A DNA stretch of 42,322 bases from an uncultured Aquabacterium sp. (GTDB taxonomy: Bacteria > Pseudomonadota > Gammaproteobacteria > Burkholderiales > Burkholderiaceae_C). The notes under the pieces were generated by a model that had not been told where the DNA came from, did no database searches, and worked only from the letters and a program-made list of their open reading frames with translations. Made by a program: the position numbers and the translations under genes. Within the stretch, counting starts at the first letter, position 1. Every line of letters starts with the position of its first letter. The stretch spans positions 1 through 42,322 of the forward strand of contig NZ_CANBCC010000033.1 of NCBI RefSeq assembly GCF_947366995.1, read 5' to 3'. Below are positions 17,362 to 25,629 of this stretch, one piece after another.

Positions 17362-17685
17362 TCAGACCTTCAGGTCGTCCAGCGATTTGCCGGCGGCCAG
17401 CGCGGCCTGCACCCACTTCGGCTTCAGACCGCGGCCGCTCCAGGTGGCGCCGCTGTTCGGATCCTGGTATTTCGGGGCCACTTTCGAGCCCGCGCCTGCG
17501 CCGGTCTTGCCAGTTTTCACGGAAGCCAGGTCGGCCACGGTCAGGCCGTTGTCAGCCAGCATTTGGCGAATCTTGACGATGACGGCAGAGCGCTCGGCCT
17601 TTTTCGCTTCCTCGATCTGTTTCTCGAGTTCCTGTGCCTGACGCAGCAGATCGGCCTTCTTGGCGGACAGTTCTTGGTAATTCAT
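17362..17685 (-). CDS. H-NS family nucleoid-associated protein
   Basis: The 107-residue protein is a typical betaproteobacterial H-NS-like protein that binds AT-rich DNA and silences genes. Residues 1-60 form a charged, helical oligomerisation domain (LRQAQELEKQIEEAKKAERS). A flexible Gly/Ala/Lys linker follows, then the C-terminal DNA-binding motif DPNSGATWSGRGLKPKW, where the GRG loop enters the minor groove. The start MNYQELSAKK at 17685 is supported by a GGAGA ribosome-binding site; the in-frame ATG at 17778 would add 31 unlikely residues. The gene is monocistronic, with a hairpin after it. A TATCAT hexamer on the minus strand (17721-17726) could be its -10 box, without a recognisable -35. 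Its neighbour is a recombinase gene. Confidence 0.95.
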   Translation of the reverse strand: MNYQELSAKKADLLRQAQELEKQIEEAKKAERSAVIVKIRQMLADNGLTVADLASVKTGKTGAGAGSKVAPKYQDPNSGATWSGRGLKPKWVQAALAAGKSLDDLKV

Positions 17686-17830
17686 ACTCGTCTCCGGTGA
17701 TGCAAAAGATATTCGCACGGATGATACACGGAACGGTGGTTTTGCGATGCGCCGCCCGCCTGCGCCCAGTGCCACCAACCGGCAGCCATAAAGAAATGTT
17801 CACGCTCCGCAATATTCGTTAGATTTCGCA

Positions 17831-19018
17831 TCACGAATTGGCCGTGCGGGCGCCCCCTCCATGCACGCTGTGTGCCCTCTCCTCTATGGATTGCACCACC
17901 ATGCCCAGCGCAGCTTCTGAATCCTCCAGATAGCGCTGCACCGACTCCAGCCGATGCAGCCCCAACTGAGCCTGCAGCAGATGGGGCGACACGCCCTCGG
18001 AGAGCGCCATTTGGATGTGGGCCCTCCGGAGGGATTGGATGCCTCCGGTGAAAAGCCAGTGCACGGGATCGGGCGATGCCTCGCCGAGGCGCTCCAGTAT
18101 CCGGTAAGCCGTCGAGGCAGTAAGCGGACCGCCCTTCGCCGTGGATGGGAAAAGGACGTTGTCAGCGCCTCGCAGTGCGGCCGGCATGGTCGCCAGCCAC
18201 CACTTCAGAAGAATCTGCGCACGCCACAGGCCGAGTTGTCGCGGCCCACCGTCGTTTCGTGGCGACGCGATCGTGCGGTGTTTTGCCGTGCGAGCGGTTT
18301 CGTCCCGGTGCACCACCAGCTGGGCGCGCACTCGGTCGATCTCGACAGAACCTTGCCGGAGCAGGCGGATTTCCTGAAAGCGCACGCCAATATCGAGCCC
18401 CATGGAAAGCATCACCAAGTCGCGCGCGATTTTCCACGAGGCCGCTGGCGTTTGCGGCACCTCGATGGCCGGGCCGGTGACGGGGAGCCGGGAAAGCACC
18501 TGCAACAGATCTGCGGGCAGTTGCGCAATCAGCGGCGCAATCAATCGGTCGACCTCACCGCGCGATATCCAGGCCGTTGCACCTCCCATCCATTCATGAT
18601 CGACGTCGTTGCGAACGGCCGCTGCGGGGGGTCTTTCGGTTTGTCCTTCGATTACCACGAGCGCCCCGCCGCCGTGCGCCCAGTGCAGGCGGGTCAGCAA
18701 ACGCGCATATCTGCGATGGGTGGCCGCTGACCACGGCCGGGGCCCTGTGCAGCGCTCGGCCAGAAACCCATTGATGGCCCGTTGGGGTTCGGCGAACATG
18801 TCGATGCCAGCGGAGTGCGCCCACTGCGCATAGGCGGACACCATGGTGCGGTAGACCGCCACAGCCTCGGCGGACAAGGTGTTGGGGCCTCGCGTGCGTG
18901 CGCGGCTGGTAGCCGCATAGGCCTGTGTGTGCAACACCGCCATGAGCGTTTCCACGGTGGACTGGACGGGCTGCACCACTGGGCGCGCGCCGGAGGCTTG
19001 GAACAGGCGAGCTGGCAT
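17831..19018 (-). CDS. Diverged tyrosine recombinase/integrase-like protein
   Basis: The 395-residue protein has the two-part layout of tyrosine recombinases: an N-terminal SAM-like core-binding domain (about 45-120) and a C-terminal catalytic-like domain (about 195-370). The first catalytic Arg is present as R213 (GVRFQEIRLL), the second as R331 (SLRRAHIQMAL) and the nucleophile as Y363 (SVQRYLED). The two usual His positions differ: the box-II His is replaced by Q328 and the LGH motif reads LGL (L354). Activity is therefore uncertain, and it may be a DNA-binding relative. The ATG at 19018 has no good ribosome-binding site; an inverted-repeat arm lies 9-20 bases before it. No phage or transposon genes flank it. 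An integrase of a decayed island or a conserved chromosomal recombinase are both possible. Confidence 0.72.
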   Translation of the reverse strand: MPARLFQASGARPVVQPVQSTVETLMAVLHTQAYAATSRARTRGPNTLSAEAVAVYRTMVSAYAQWAHSAGIDMFAEPQRAINGFLAERCTGPRPWSAATHRRYARLLTRLHWAHGGGALVVIEGQTERPPAAAVRNDVDHEWMGGATAWISRGEVDRLIAPLIAQLPADLLQVLSRLPVTGPAIEVPQTPAASWKIARDLVMLSMGLDIGVRFQEIRLLRQGSVEIDRVRAQLVVHRDETARTAKHRTIASPRNDGGPRQLGLWRAQILLKWWLATMPAALRGADNVLFPSTAKGGPLTASTAYRILERLGEASPDPVHWLFTGGIQSLRRAHIQMALSEGVSPHLLQAQLGLHRLESVQRYLEDSEAALGMVVQSIEERAHSVHGGGARTANS

Positions 19019-19026
19019 CGATGGAT

Positions 19027-19119
19027 TTCAACTAACCGTAGAGAGGCCACCACTCTAAATCAAACGCTACGCAAGCGCGAGCATCTTGACTAGGCCGGCC
19101 TTCTTTGCGGTTAGTTGAA
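19027..19119. repeat. 12-bp inverted repeat flanking the recombinase 5' region
   Basis: TTCAACTAACCG at 19027-19038 is mirrored exactly by CGGTTAGTTGAA at 19108-19119, with 69 bases between. Allowing one mismatch extends the outer ends by three bases (GAT/GAA). The pair occupies almost the whole gap between the recombinase start and the AraC stop. It could be a recombination or autoregulatory site of the recombinase. The spacer itself shows no ORF. Confidence 0.6.
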
Positions 19120-19124
19120 TTCTG

Positions 19125-20126
19125 TCAGCGCCCCCGGTACACAGCCGGACTTTGCCCAGCCCACCTCTGAAAGGCATGGATGAACGCAGCAGACTCCGCA
19201 TAACCCAGCTGGTGCGCGATGTCCTCCACCGACAGGCTGCTGTGCTTCAACAGATGACGGGCTTTCACGTAGCGCGCCTCGGCCAGCAGGTCTCGAAAGC
19301 TGCGCCCTTCTTCACTGAGCGCGCGCCGCAGGCTGCGCTCGCTGAGGTCGAACGTACGGGCCACGGCTTCCACCGTCGGGAACGCCCCGCTGAACAGGCC
19401 CAGGTGCGCCAGCACCTTCTCCGACAGCGTGTCGTCGGTGCGTTCCTGCGCTTGCAGTTGCTGGTCGCACATCGCCCGGTACATCGCATGGCCCGAGGCA
19501 TCGGCTGTCGGAAAGCGCACCTGCAGGTGCTCGTTGCGCAACCAGAACCGCGCCTCATGCTCGCCAAAGCGCACCGGGCAGCCGAAGTAGGTCTCGTACG
19601 CCGCCGCCTCTGCCGGGCGGGGATACGGCATGTCGATGCGCTCGGCGTGGATGTCCATGCCCAGCGTGGCCTGCATGTCGCGCACCATCTTGTAGGTGCC
19701 CGATACCTCGCCGTCCACGCGGAAGCGGAAGGCCTGGGGCGGCATGGGCATGGGTTGCAGCACCAGGGCGCTCAGGCGCTCGCCGGGCTCCATGCGCAGC
19801 GTGCCGAACAGATATGTCAGCTTCTGATAGCGGATGCCCATCTGGAAGGCCTCGTACGCATTGGCGCAGGTCATCAGCAGCATCACCAGTGGGCCGTAAC
19901 CGGCCAGCCCATAGAAGCCCCCCAGTCGCAGACCGACAAGCGGATCGTGCAGCCCTTCGGCCAGATCGGCGTAGATGCGCAATTCGCGCGAGCGCTCGAT
20001 GCGCGTGCTCGGATCCAGCTGCTCCAGGGTCAGGCCGTGCCGCTGCAGCACCGGCTCGGGGTCTTCGCCGAGCTGCTTGAGGCCCTGAACCATGTAGATC
20101 AGGCCCAGGATCGATCGGGTGCTCAT
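19125..20126 (-). CDS. AraC family transcriptional regulator
   Basis: This 333-residue regulator has an N-terminal arabinose-binding-like effector domain of the OruR/ArgR type (about 15-200; LGLIYMVQGLKQLGEDPEP at the start) and a C-terminal double helix-turn-helix (about 235-330). The latter is recognisable from FDLSERSLRRALSEEGRSFR and the family signature AHQLGYAESAAFIHAFQRW. It is transcribed away from the Baeyer-Villiger monooxygenase gene with 198 bases between the starts, the usual arrangement for a local activator. Two GATCAATTTG copies in that gap are candidate binding sites. The effector is unknown but could be a ketone or a related substrate of the monooxygenase. A similar but truncated AraC gene lies at 31768-31968. 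Confidence 0.93.
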   Translation of the reverse strand: MSTRSILGLIYMVQGLKQLGEDPEPVLQRHGLTLEQLDPSTRIERSRELRIYADLAEGLHDPLVGLRLGGFYGLAGYGPLVMLLMTCANAYEAFQMGIRYQKLTYLFGTLRMEPGERLSALVLQPMPMPPQAFRFRVDGEVSGTYKMVRDMQATLGMDIHAERIDMPYPRPAEAAAYETYFGCPVRFGEHEARFWLRNEHLQVRFPTADASGHAMYRAMCDQQLQAQERTDDTLSEKVLAHLGLFSGAFPTVEAVARTFDLSERSLRRALSEEGRSFRDLLAEARYVKARHLLKHSSLSVEDIAHQLGYAESAAFIHAFQRWAGQSPAVYRGR

Positions 20127-20135
20127 GTTGATTCA

Positions 20136-20198
20136 GATCAATTTGACAGGCGGGGTTAACCCGGGAAACGGCCCGTTCTGGCCGAAACGATCAATTTG
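20136..20198. promoter_or_regulatory. Direct-repeat operator candidate between araC-type and monooxygenase genes
   Basis: GATCAATTTG occurs at 20136-20145 and again, in the same orientation, at 20189-20198. The start-to-start spacing is 53 bp, about five helical turns, so both lie on one DNA face. AraC-family proteins commonly bind direct repeats, and spacing by whole turns fits looping or cooperative binding. The palindrome GGGTTAACCC (20153-20162) lies between them. The first copy starts 10 bases upstream of the regulator start codon. Confidence 0.55.
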
Positions 20199-20324
20199 TC
20201 GGTCGAATCTAGCATGGCCCCTCGGACTGCGGGCGCCCACCATCGCGCCATGTTCGGAGACACGCCCCTGAATTGCACGGCGCGCACAGGTGGCCTCCAC
20301 AACCCAGATCCCGAGGGACAAGAC

Positions 20325-21896
20325 ATGACTACCGCACACGCTGCCGCCCCCGTCGTTTACCAGGTCGAAGTGGCCATTGCCGGCGCTGGCTTCGGCGGCC
20401 TGGCCATGGCCATCCAGCTGCAGAAGCACGGCATGAACGACTTTCTGATCCTGGAGAAGGCGGGCGAAGTCGGCGGGGCCTGGCGCGACAACCATTACCC
20501 CGGCGCCGCATGCGACGTGCAGTCGCACATGTACTCGTACTCGTTCGAGAAGAAGTCGGACTGGACCAAGCGCTATGCCCCCTGGCACGAGATCCAGCAG
20601 TACATCCTCGACACCGTCAAGAAGCACAACCTGCGCCCGAAGATCCACTTCAACCAGGAGGTGGTGAGCGCCGTGTTCAACGAAGGCACGGGCCGCTGGG
20701 TGATCAAGACCGCAGGCGGTGAAACCATCATGGCGCGCCACTGGGTGCTGGCCTCAGGCCCGCTGCATGTGCCGGCCTTCCCCGACATCCAGGGCCTGGA
20801 CACCTTCCAGGGCAAGGTGATGCACTCGGCGCAGTGGGACCACGGCTACGACCTCAAGGGCAAGCGCGTGGCCTCGCTCGGCACTGGCGGCTCGGCCATC
20901 CAGTACGTGCCCGAAATCGCGCCGAAGGTGGGCCAGCTGCATGTGTTCCAGCGCACGCCGGCGTGGGTCATCCCGCGTGACGAGCGCAGCTACTCGGGCC
21001 TGCGCAAGGCGATGTTCAAGGCCCTGCCCTTCACGCAGACGCTGCACCGCTGGCGTTGCTACTGGACGAACGAATCGCGCCTGTGGCCCATCCTGAACCC
21101 CTGGATGGCCCGCATCGGCGAAGGCCTGCTCAAGAAGTTCATCGCCTACCAGGTGAAGGACCCGGCGCTGGTCAAGAAGCTCACGCCCGACTACACGCTG
21201 GGCTGCAAGCGCATCCTGATTTCGAACAAGTGGTACCCGGCCTTCAACCGGCCCAACGTCGAGCTGGTGACCGACGCGATCTCGCACTTCACCGAAACCG
21301 GCATCGTCACGAAGGACGGCCGGGAGCGCAAGCTCGACTGCGTGATCCTCGGCACCGGCTTCGTGGTCGACCCGCGCATCTACATGAAGAGCTTCGAGCT
21401 GCGCGGCCTGAACGGCCACACCGTGCAGGAGGACTGGAAGGTCAGCCCCACCAGCTACTACGGCATCACCACCGCAAACTACCCGAACATGTACCAGCTG
21501 GTCGGGCCGCACACGGGCCTGGGGCACAACTCCATCATCTTCATGATCGAGGCGCAGGTGAACTACATCATCGAGTGCATCAAGCTGGTCAAGCGCAAGA
21601 ACGCCGACTGGATCGACGTGAAGCCGCAGGCCATGCAGCGCTTCCTGGGCGAGATGACGCAAAGCCTCAAGGGCACGGTGTGGAGCTCGGGCTGCAAGAG
21701 CTGGTACCAGACGGCCGATGGCATCAACTTCGCGATCTGGCCGAAATCGACGTGGCGTTACTGGCTGGAGACCCGCTCGGTGAAGGAGGCGGATTACGTG
21801 TTCGGCAAATGCAAGGCGCACGCCGTGACCGGCGCCATCGGCACACCGGCGGGCCTGGCCGGTCAGGCCATGGCGCGCATGGGCGGACCGCGCTAA
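20325..21896 (+). CDS. Type I Baeyer-Villiger flavin monooxygenase
   Basis: The 523-residue enzyme is predicted to use FAD, NADPH and O2 to convert ketones to esters or lactones. The FAD-binding GAGFGG is at residues 20-25. The Baeyer-Villiger fingerprint FxGxxxHxxxWD is complete (F161, G163, H167, W171, D172). The second, NADPH-binding Rossmann motif GTGGSA is at 186-191. ATG 20325 was chosen because a GAGGGA ribosome-binding site precedes it and the first strand of the FAD fold follows; an in-frame ATG at 20196 would add 43 unconserved residues covering the operator region. It is divergent from the AraC gene and likely activated by it. Substrate is not predictable; cyclic, steroid or long-chain ketones are all possible. 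The gene ends 12 bases from the convergent dikinase-like gene. Confidence 0.93.
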   Translation: MTTAHAAAPVVYQVEVAIAGAGFGGLAMAIQLQKHGMNDFLILEKAGEVGGAWRDNHYPGAACDVQSHMYSYSFEKKSDWTKRYAPWHEIQQYILDTVKKHNLRPKIHFNQEVVSAVFNEGTGRWVIKTAGGETIMARHWVLASGPLHVPAFPDIQGLDTFQGKVMHSAQWDHGYDLKGKRVASLGTGGSAIQYVPEIAPKVGQLHVFQRTPAWVIPRDERSYSGLRKAMFKALPFTQTLHRWRCYWTNESRLWPILNPWMARIGEGLLKKFIAYQVKDPALVKKLTPDYTLGCKRILISNKWYPAFNRPNVELVTDAISHFTETGIVTKDGRERKLDCVILGTGFVVDPRIYMKSFELRGLNGHTVQEDWKVSPTSYYGITTANYPNMYQLVGPHTGLGHNSIIFMIEAQVNYIIECIKLVKRKNADWIDVKPQAMQRFLGEMTQSLKGTVWSSGCKSWYQTADGINFAIWPKSTWRYWLETRSVKEADYVFGKCKAHAVTGAIGTPAGLAGQAMARMGGPR

Positions 21897-21902
21897 ACGG
21901 TA

Positions 21903-21915
21903 GCCCTCTCAGGGC
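21903..21915. terminator. Short hairpin between convergent genes
   Basis: GCCCT (21903-21907), loop CTC, AGGGC (21911-21915) form a 5-bp stem across the 12-base gap between the monooxygenase and dikinase-like genes. It reaches into the last codons of the latter. It is small and lacks a T tract, so its role as a bidirectional terminator is tentative. Confidence 0.3.
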
Positions 21916-23528
21916 ATCGCATCGCCCTGCAGGGCCACCAGGCGGGCACAGAGGTCGGCGGGCACATCGGCCTCGGTGCGTGCCACCCCGCGGTAGATGC
22001 GGCCGGCGTGGCCATCCAGGGTGAGGGTCTCGCCCTCCTGGAAAGTCTGGCCGCCCAGTTCCACGCGGCGGGCAGCCAGGTCGATGCGCAAAGCGTCGCA
22101 ACCCACCAGGCAGACCTTGCCAAGCTGCCGGGCCACCACCGCGGCATGGGAGGTCCGTGCGCCGCGCTGGGTCAGCAGGCCCTCGGCCTGCTCCAGCGCG
22201 GCGATGTCGCTGGTTTCGGCATCCACCCGCAGCAGTACGGTCGGCACGCCCTGCGCCTGGCGCGCCCGCACACGGGCCTCATCCAGCGCGATCTCGCCGC
22301 TGGCCACGCCGTCACAGGCTGCCACGGCTTCGGCCAGCGGCACCAGCGGGGCGCCATCCTCCCCCACCACACGCCGCGAGGTCAGGTGAGCCTGCGTCAA
22401 GTGGTGTACACGCGCCAGCGCTTCGGCCCGTGTGATGAGGCCTTCATCCAGCAGGTCCAGCGCAATGCGGGCCGTCGCGCGCGGGGTGCGCTTGCCGCTG
22501 CGCGTCTGCAGCATCCACAGCGTCCCGTCCTGCACGGTGAACTCGAAGTCCTGCATGTCGCCCAGTTCACGCTCGAGGTGCTGGGTCGCCTCCTGCAAGG
22601 CCTGCCAGGTCAGCGGCAGCACGCTCGCCAGCAGGGCGTGGCCGTGCGCGCTGTGGCGGCCAGAGACGACGTCTTCGCCCTGCGCATTGAACAGGAAGTC
22701 GACCCACAGCCCTGGCTCGCCGGTGGCGGGGTTGCGCGTGAAGCCCACGCCCGCGCCCGAGCGCCCGCCCGCATTGCCGAACACCATGGTCTGCACGGTC
22801 ACGGCGGTGCCGATGTCATCGGCGATACCGTGCGAGGTGCGGTAAGCCTGCGCGCGCGCGGACTGCCAGGAGGCGAGCACGGCCGTGATGGCCTCCGACA
22901 GCTGCATCCGCGGGTCCTGCGGGAACGCGCGCCCGGCGTGTTGGTGGTACACCGCCAGGTGCCGGTGGGTGAGGTCTCTCAGTTCGGCGAAATCCAGATC
23001 GCGCTCATTGCGGCCGCCCGCCAGCGCCTGCGTGGCGTCTTCGAAGTGGCGGGCGTCGATGCCGGCCACCACCTCGCCATACGTGGCCACCAGCCGGCGG
23101 TAGGCGTCCCAGACGAGCCGGGGGTGCCCGGTCTGCCGCAGCAACCCCGGCACGGTGGCTTCGCACAAGCCGATGTTGAGCAGCGTTTCCATCATGCCGG
23201 GCATCGACACCGGCGCACCCGATCGCACCGACAGCAACAGCGGGCGGCCCCCATGGCCCAGCCTGAGCCCGGTGCGCGACTCCAGCGCGGCCAGCCCGGC
23301 CTGCCAGGTGGCCGGCTGCGCCGCGGCAGCACGGGATGCCGCATCGTGGCACCACCCCGTTCCCAGCACAAAGGCCGGCGGCACCGGGAGGCCCATGTCG
23401 GCCATCCTCAGCAGGTTCCACGCCTTGAACCCCATGGTGGCGGGGCCCGGCTCAGAGCGGGTCGGGCGGGCCGCCGACGTCTTGGGCAAGCAGCCGATGA
23501 AGTAGGTGTCGTGCAGATCGGCTGCCAT
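21909..23528 (-). CDS. Pyruvate phosphate dikinase-like protein lacking the PEP-binding domain
   Basis: The 539-residue protein is collinear with the first two parts of pyruvate phosphate dikinase. The ATP-grasp nucleotide-binding region carries SVRSGAPVSMPGMMETLLN (about 100-118), GFTRNPATGEPGLWVDFLFN and MLQTRSGKRTPRA. The swivelling phosphohistidine domain has GARTSHAAVVARQLG with H461, close to the position of the catalytic His in full-length dikinases (about 455). The PEP/pyruvate-binding C-terminal barrel of roughly 340 residues is absent: the stop falls right after the His domain, and the next gene is an unrelated convergent monooxygenase. It can plausibly autophosphorylate from ATP but needs another acceptor. 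ATG 23528 is separated from the stop of the PhoU-like gene by one base, so the two are translationally coupled and probably work together. No frameshift is visible. Confidence 0.88.
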   Translation of the reverse strand: MAADLHDTYFIGCLPKTSAARPTRSEPGPATMGFKAWNLLRMADMGLPVPPAFVLGTGWCHDAASRAAAAQPATWQAGLAALESRTGLRLGHGGRPLLLSVRSGAPVSMPGMMETLLNIGLCEATVPGLLRQTGHPRLVWDAYRRLVATYGEVVAGIDARHFEDATQALAGGRNERDLDFAELRDLTHRHLAVYHQHAGRAFPQDPRMQLSEAITAVLASWQSARAQAYRTSHGIADDIGTAVTVQTMVFGNAGGRSGAGVGFTRNPATGEPGLWVDFLFNAQGEDVVSGRHSAHGHALLASVLPLTWQALQEATQHLERELGDMQDFEFTVQDGTLWMLQTRSGKRTPRATARIALDLLDEGLITRAEALARVHHLTQAHLTSRRVVGEDGAPLVPLAEAVAACDGVASGEIALDEARVRARQAQGVPTVLLRVDAETSDIAALEQAEGLLTQRGARTSHAAVVARQLGKVCLVGCDALRIDLAARRVELGGQTFQEGETLTLDGHAGRIYRGVARTEADVPADLCARLVALQGDAMP

Positions 23529-23529
23529 C

Positions 23530-25476
23530 TCAGGCCCCCTTGACGGACTGATCGAGCACGAGGGCGCGCAGGGCATAGCCGGCGGCGAGAAGGCGGTCCG
23601 ATGCGAGCTCGAGGCTCAGGGCCAGGTCGTTGGCCAGCATCAGCGCGGGCGCATCCTGCACGTTGCGCAGGATCTCGCGCCGCGCGTGGCGCAGCAGTTC
23701 GTCGCACTGCTTTTCGGCGCGCACCACATTCCAGGTGGCGGCAAGAAACGCGTCGGTGTCGTTGGTCTCGCTGGCGTGATCCAGTGTGCGCGCAATGGCG
23801 AGCGCCTTCACATGCTCCTGCACCGCCTGCAGCACCGTCTGCGCCAGCCGGGACAGGGCCTGCCGCACCTCGACGTTCCAACCGTGCTGGTGGTGGTCGG
23901 CCACCAGGCCTATCAGAAAGGCAGCTTCTTCGAGCGCATCCGCCACGTCGTCAGACAGGCTCAACAGTTGAACCACCGGCGCCAGGCGCGGCCGGCGCTC
24001 CGCCTCCTGCCGCGCCTGCATCACCAGATGGTCGGCACGACGCTCCCAGGCCTTGGCCCGGGCGGCCAGGTCGGCGGCGGCATCACGCAGGCCGTCGTGT
24101 CCCTGCAGCAGTACATCGCTCACACCCTGAGCCAGTGCATGGCACCAGGCGGCGTGTTCTTCCAGCAGGTCGAAGCCGGCGCCGCGCTGGTGCACCATGC
24201 GCGACAGCAGCATGCGGGCCTCGTCGGCCAGCAGGGCCGCAGGCTCACCGCGGCGCAGGGCTTCGCTCGACCGGACCAGCACGTCCACCAGGAAATGGCG
24301 TGCGCCCTCTGCGCCCAGCACCTCGTCCAGGCGGTCGCCGATGCGGAAGGCGCCCTGGTCGACATCCTGCATGGCCTGCCAGACCAGGTGCTCGCCACCC
24401 GCCTTCAGCCAGCCCATGTGGCCTGCTTCGGCCTCGGCCGCCGCGGTGAGCACCGCCACGGCACCCACCTTGTCCACGAAGTGCAGCAGCCGTTTGCGCG
24501 CCCGGTTCCAATCGATCAGGTAGACGATGCGTGCGCCGATGCCCTCCAGCGTGGCCTCCAGCGCCGCATCGGTCTCGGGCTCGAAACGCACGGTGCCGAC
24601 CGTGTAGGCCTTGCCCTCGTTCAACTCGGCGGTCTGCCGCGATTCGACCCCCGACCAGATGCCGCCCAGGGGGCCCAGCATGGCCTGGAAGAACGCAAAT
24701 CGGCTGCGGTGAAGATCCGAATAGGGCAGGCTGATGTGCCGTCCCTCGACCTGGATGACGAGCACATGCGCGTCGTTCGTGCCGATGTCGTTCTGCAGCA
24801 GCAGCCGGGCGCCGTCGCGCGTCGCTGCCGTGTCCAGGCCAGGGTGGTCGAACTTCAATGGCGCGGTGCGATTGAGGCCCCGCATGAAAGCGCGGATGCA
24901 GGCACGGTCAGCCTCGTCGATCTGCCAGACATGCGCGCCCTCGATGACCTCGCTGGCCAGCTCGGCAGACAGGCGGTTGATGGCCTTGTGCAGGTCCATG
25001 ACCAGCAGGTGCAGGCTGTCGTCGCCATGCCGCTGTCCGTGCGTGAGGCTGCGCAGGTGCGCCCGGTCGAGCTGCTCGCCTTTCAGCCCCGCAAGCCAGT
25101 CCTGCCACTGGCGGACACGGGCATGGGGCTCGACGTCGTCGGTGCAGGCCTCCAGCACGGGGCGCGCCATCACGGCGAGGTCTTCGCTCAGCGCCGTGAC
25201 GAGCGCGGGCAACTCGGGCAGGAGCAGGGCACCGTCGACGGCGCTGGCGCCCGCGGGCATGTCATGCAGCCAGCCGGCCGTCTCCAGCCCGGCCGCACGC
25301 AGCTCGCTCGACAGGTCGGGCGGCTCCTGGTCGGGGTGGGCCGCCCGCGTGGCAGATGCCTGCAGCACGGTGAGGTAGACCTTCAGCCGATCGTTGGCCG
25401 CCAGCGCGGCCTTCACCCAGACCGGCATCAGCAGCCCCCGATGCCCCAGCGATGCCACTGCCTGCTTCTTCAACAT
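23530..25476 (-). CDS. Large helical protein with PhoU/DUF47-like C-terminal part
   Basis: I do not recognise the full 648-residue protein. The last 220 residues are all-helical with acidic and histidine-rich stretches (LVADHHQHGWNVEVRQALS, AARAKAWERRADHLVMQAR, SDDVADALEEAAFLIG), resembling PhoU/DUF47 proteins that act in phosphate sensing. The N-terminal two thirds are mixed alpha/beta with no known motif. Start at ATG 25476 is set by a strong GGAGGG ribosome-binding site; an in-frame ATG at 25560 is unlikely. The stop is followed after one base by the start codon of the dikinase-like gene (TGAGATG), implying fixed co-expression. The two may form a phosphotransfer pair in which this protein is the acceptor or regulator. 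That function is inference. Confidence 0.6.
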   Translation of the reverse strand: MLKKQAVASLGHRGLLMPVWVKAALAANDRLKVYLTVLQASATRAAHPDQEPPDLSSELRAAGLETAGWLHDMPAGASAVDGALLLPELPALVTALSEDLAVMARPVLEACTDDVEPHARVRQWQDWLAGLKGEQLDRAHLRSLTHGQRHGDDSLHLLVMDLHKAINRLSAELASEVIEGAHVWQIDEADRACIRAFMRGLNRTAPLKFDHPGLDTAATRDGARLLLQNDIGTNDAHVLVIQVEGRHISLPYSDLHRSRFAFFQAMLGPLGGIWSGVESRQTAELNEGKAYTVGTVRFEPETDAALEATLEGIGARIVYLIDWNRARKRLLHFVDKVGAVAVLTAAAEAEAGHMGWLKAGGEHLVWQAMQDVDQGAFRIGDRLDEVLGAEGARHFLVDVLVRSSEALRRGEPAALLADEARMLLSRMVHQRGAGFDLLEEHAAWCHALAQGVSDVLLQGHDGLRDAAADLAARAKAWERRADHLVMQARQEAERRPRLAPVVQLLSLSDDVADALEEAAFLIGLVADHHQHGWNVEVRQALSRLAQTVLQAVQEHVKALAIARTLDHASETNDTDAFLAATWNVVRAEKQCDELLRHARREILRNVQDAPALMLANDLALSLELASDRLLAAGYALRALVLDQSVKGA

Positions 25477-25581
25477 GCCGCCCTCCTGACGTGGTTGCAC
25501 GTCGGAAGTCTGGGCACGAAGTATGACGAGGCCGTGGCACCCCCCAGGATGGGCGTCCACCGTGCATTCCGATGAATTACC

Positions 25582-25587
25582 TATAAT
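25582..25587 (+). promoter_or_regulatory. TATAAT -10 box candidate in an AT-rich divergent promoter region
   Basis: A perfect TATAAT at 25582-25587 lies 42 bases before the start codon of the tailed DNA-binding gene, in a sharply AT-rich patch (about 25571-25605) between divergent genes. No good -35 hexamer is seen at 16-18 bases upstream. The opposite strand offers TATTAT within the same patch, so the region may serve both directions. Confidence 0.4.
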
Positions 25588-25629
25588 ATTTATACGATTT
25601 CATCAAGTAGTCACACGAAGAGGATTTCC

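Noticed and set aside
20196-20324. N-terminal extension of the Baeyer-Villiger monooxygenase from an upstream ATG
   Set aside because: It would cover the control region, lacks a ribosome-binding site and precedes the normal FAD-fold start by 43 unconserved residues.
22008-23543. A 511-codon plus-strand frame opposite the dikinase-like gene
   Set aside because: Shadow of the dikinase-like gene, whose motifs are clear; the alternative product is Arg/Gln/His-rich and has no recognisable domain.
23506-25575. A 689-codon plus-strand frame opposite the PhoU-like gene
   Set aside because: The minus frame has a strong ribosome-binding site and is coupled to the next gene; the plus frame has neither and has a shadow-type composition.
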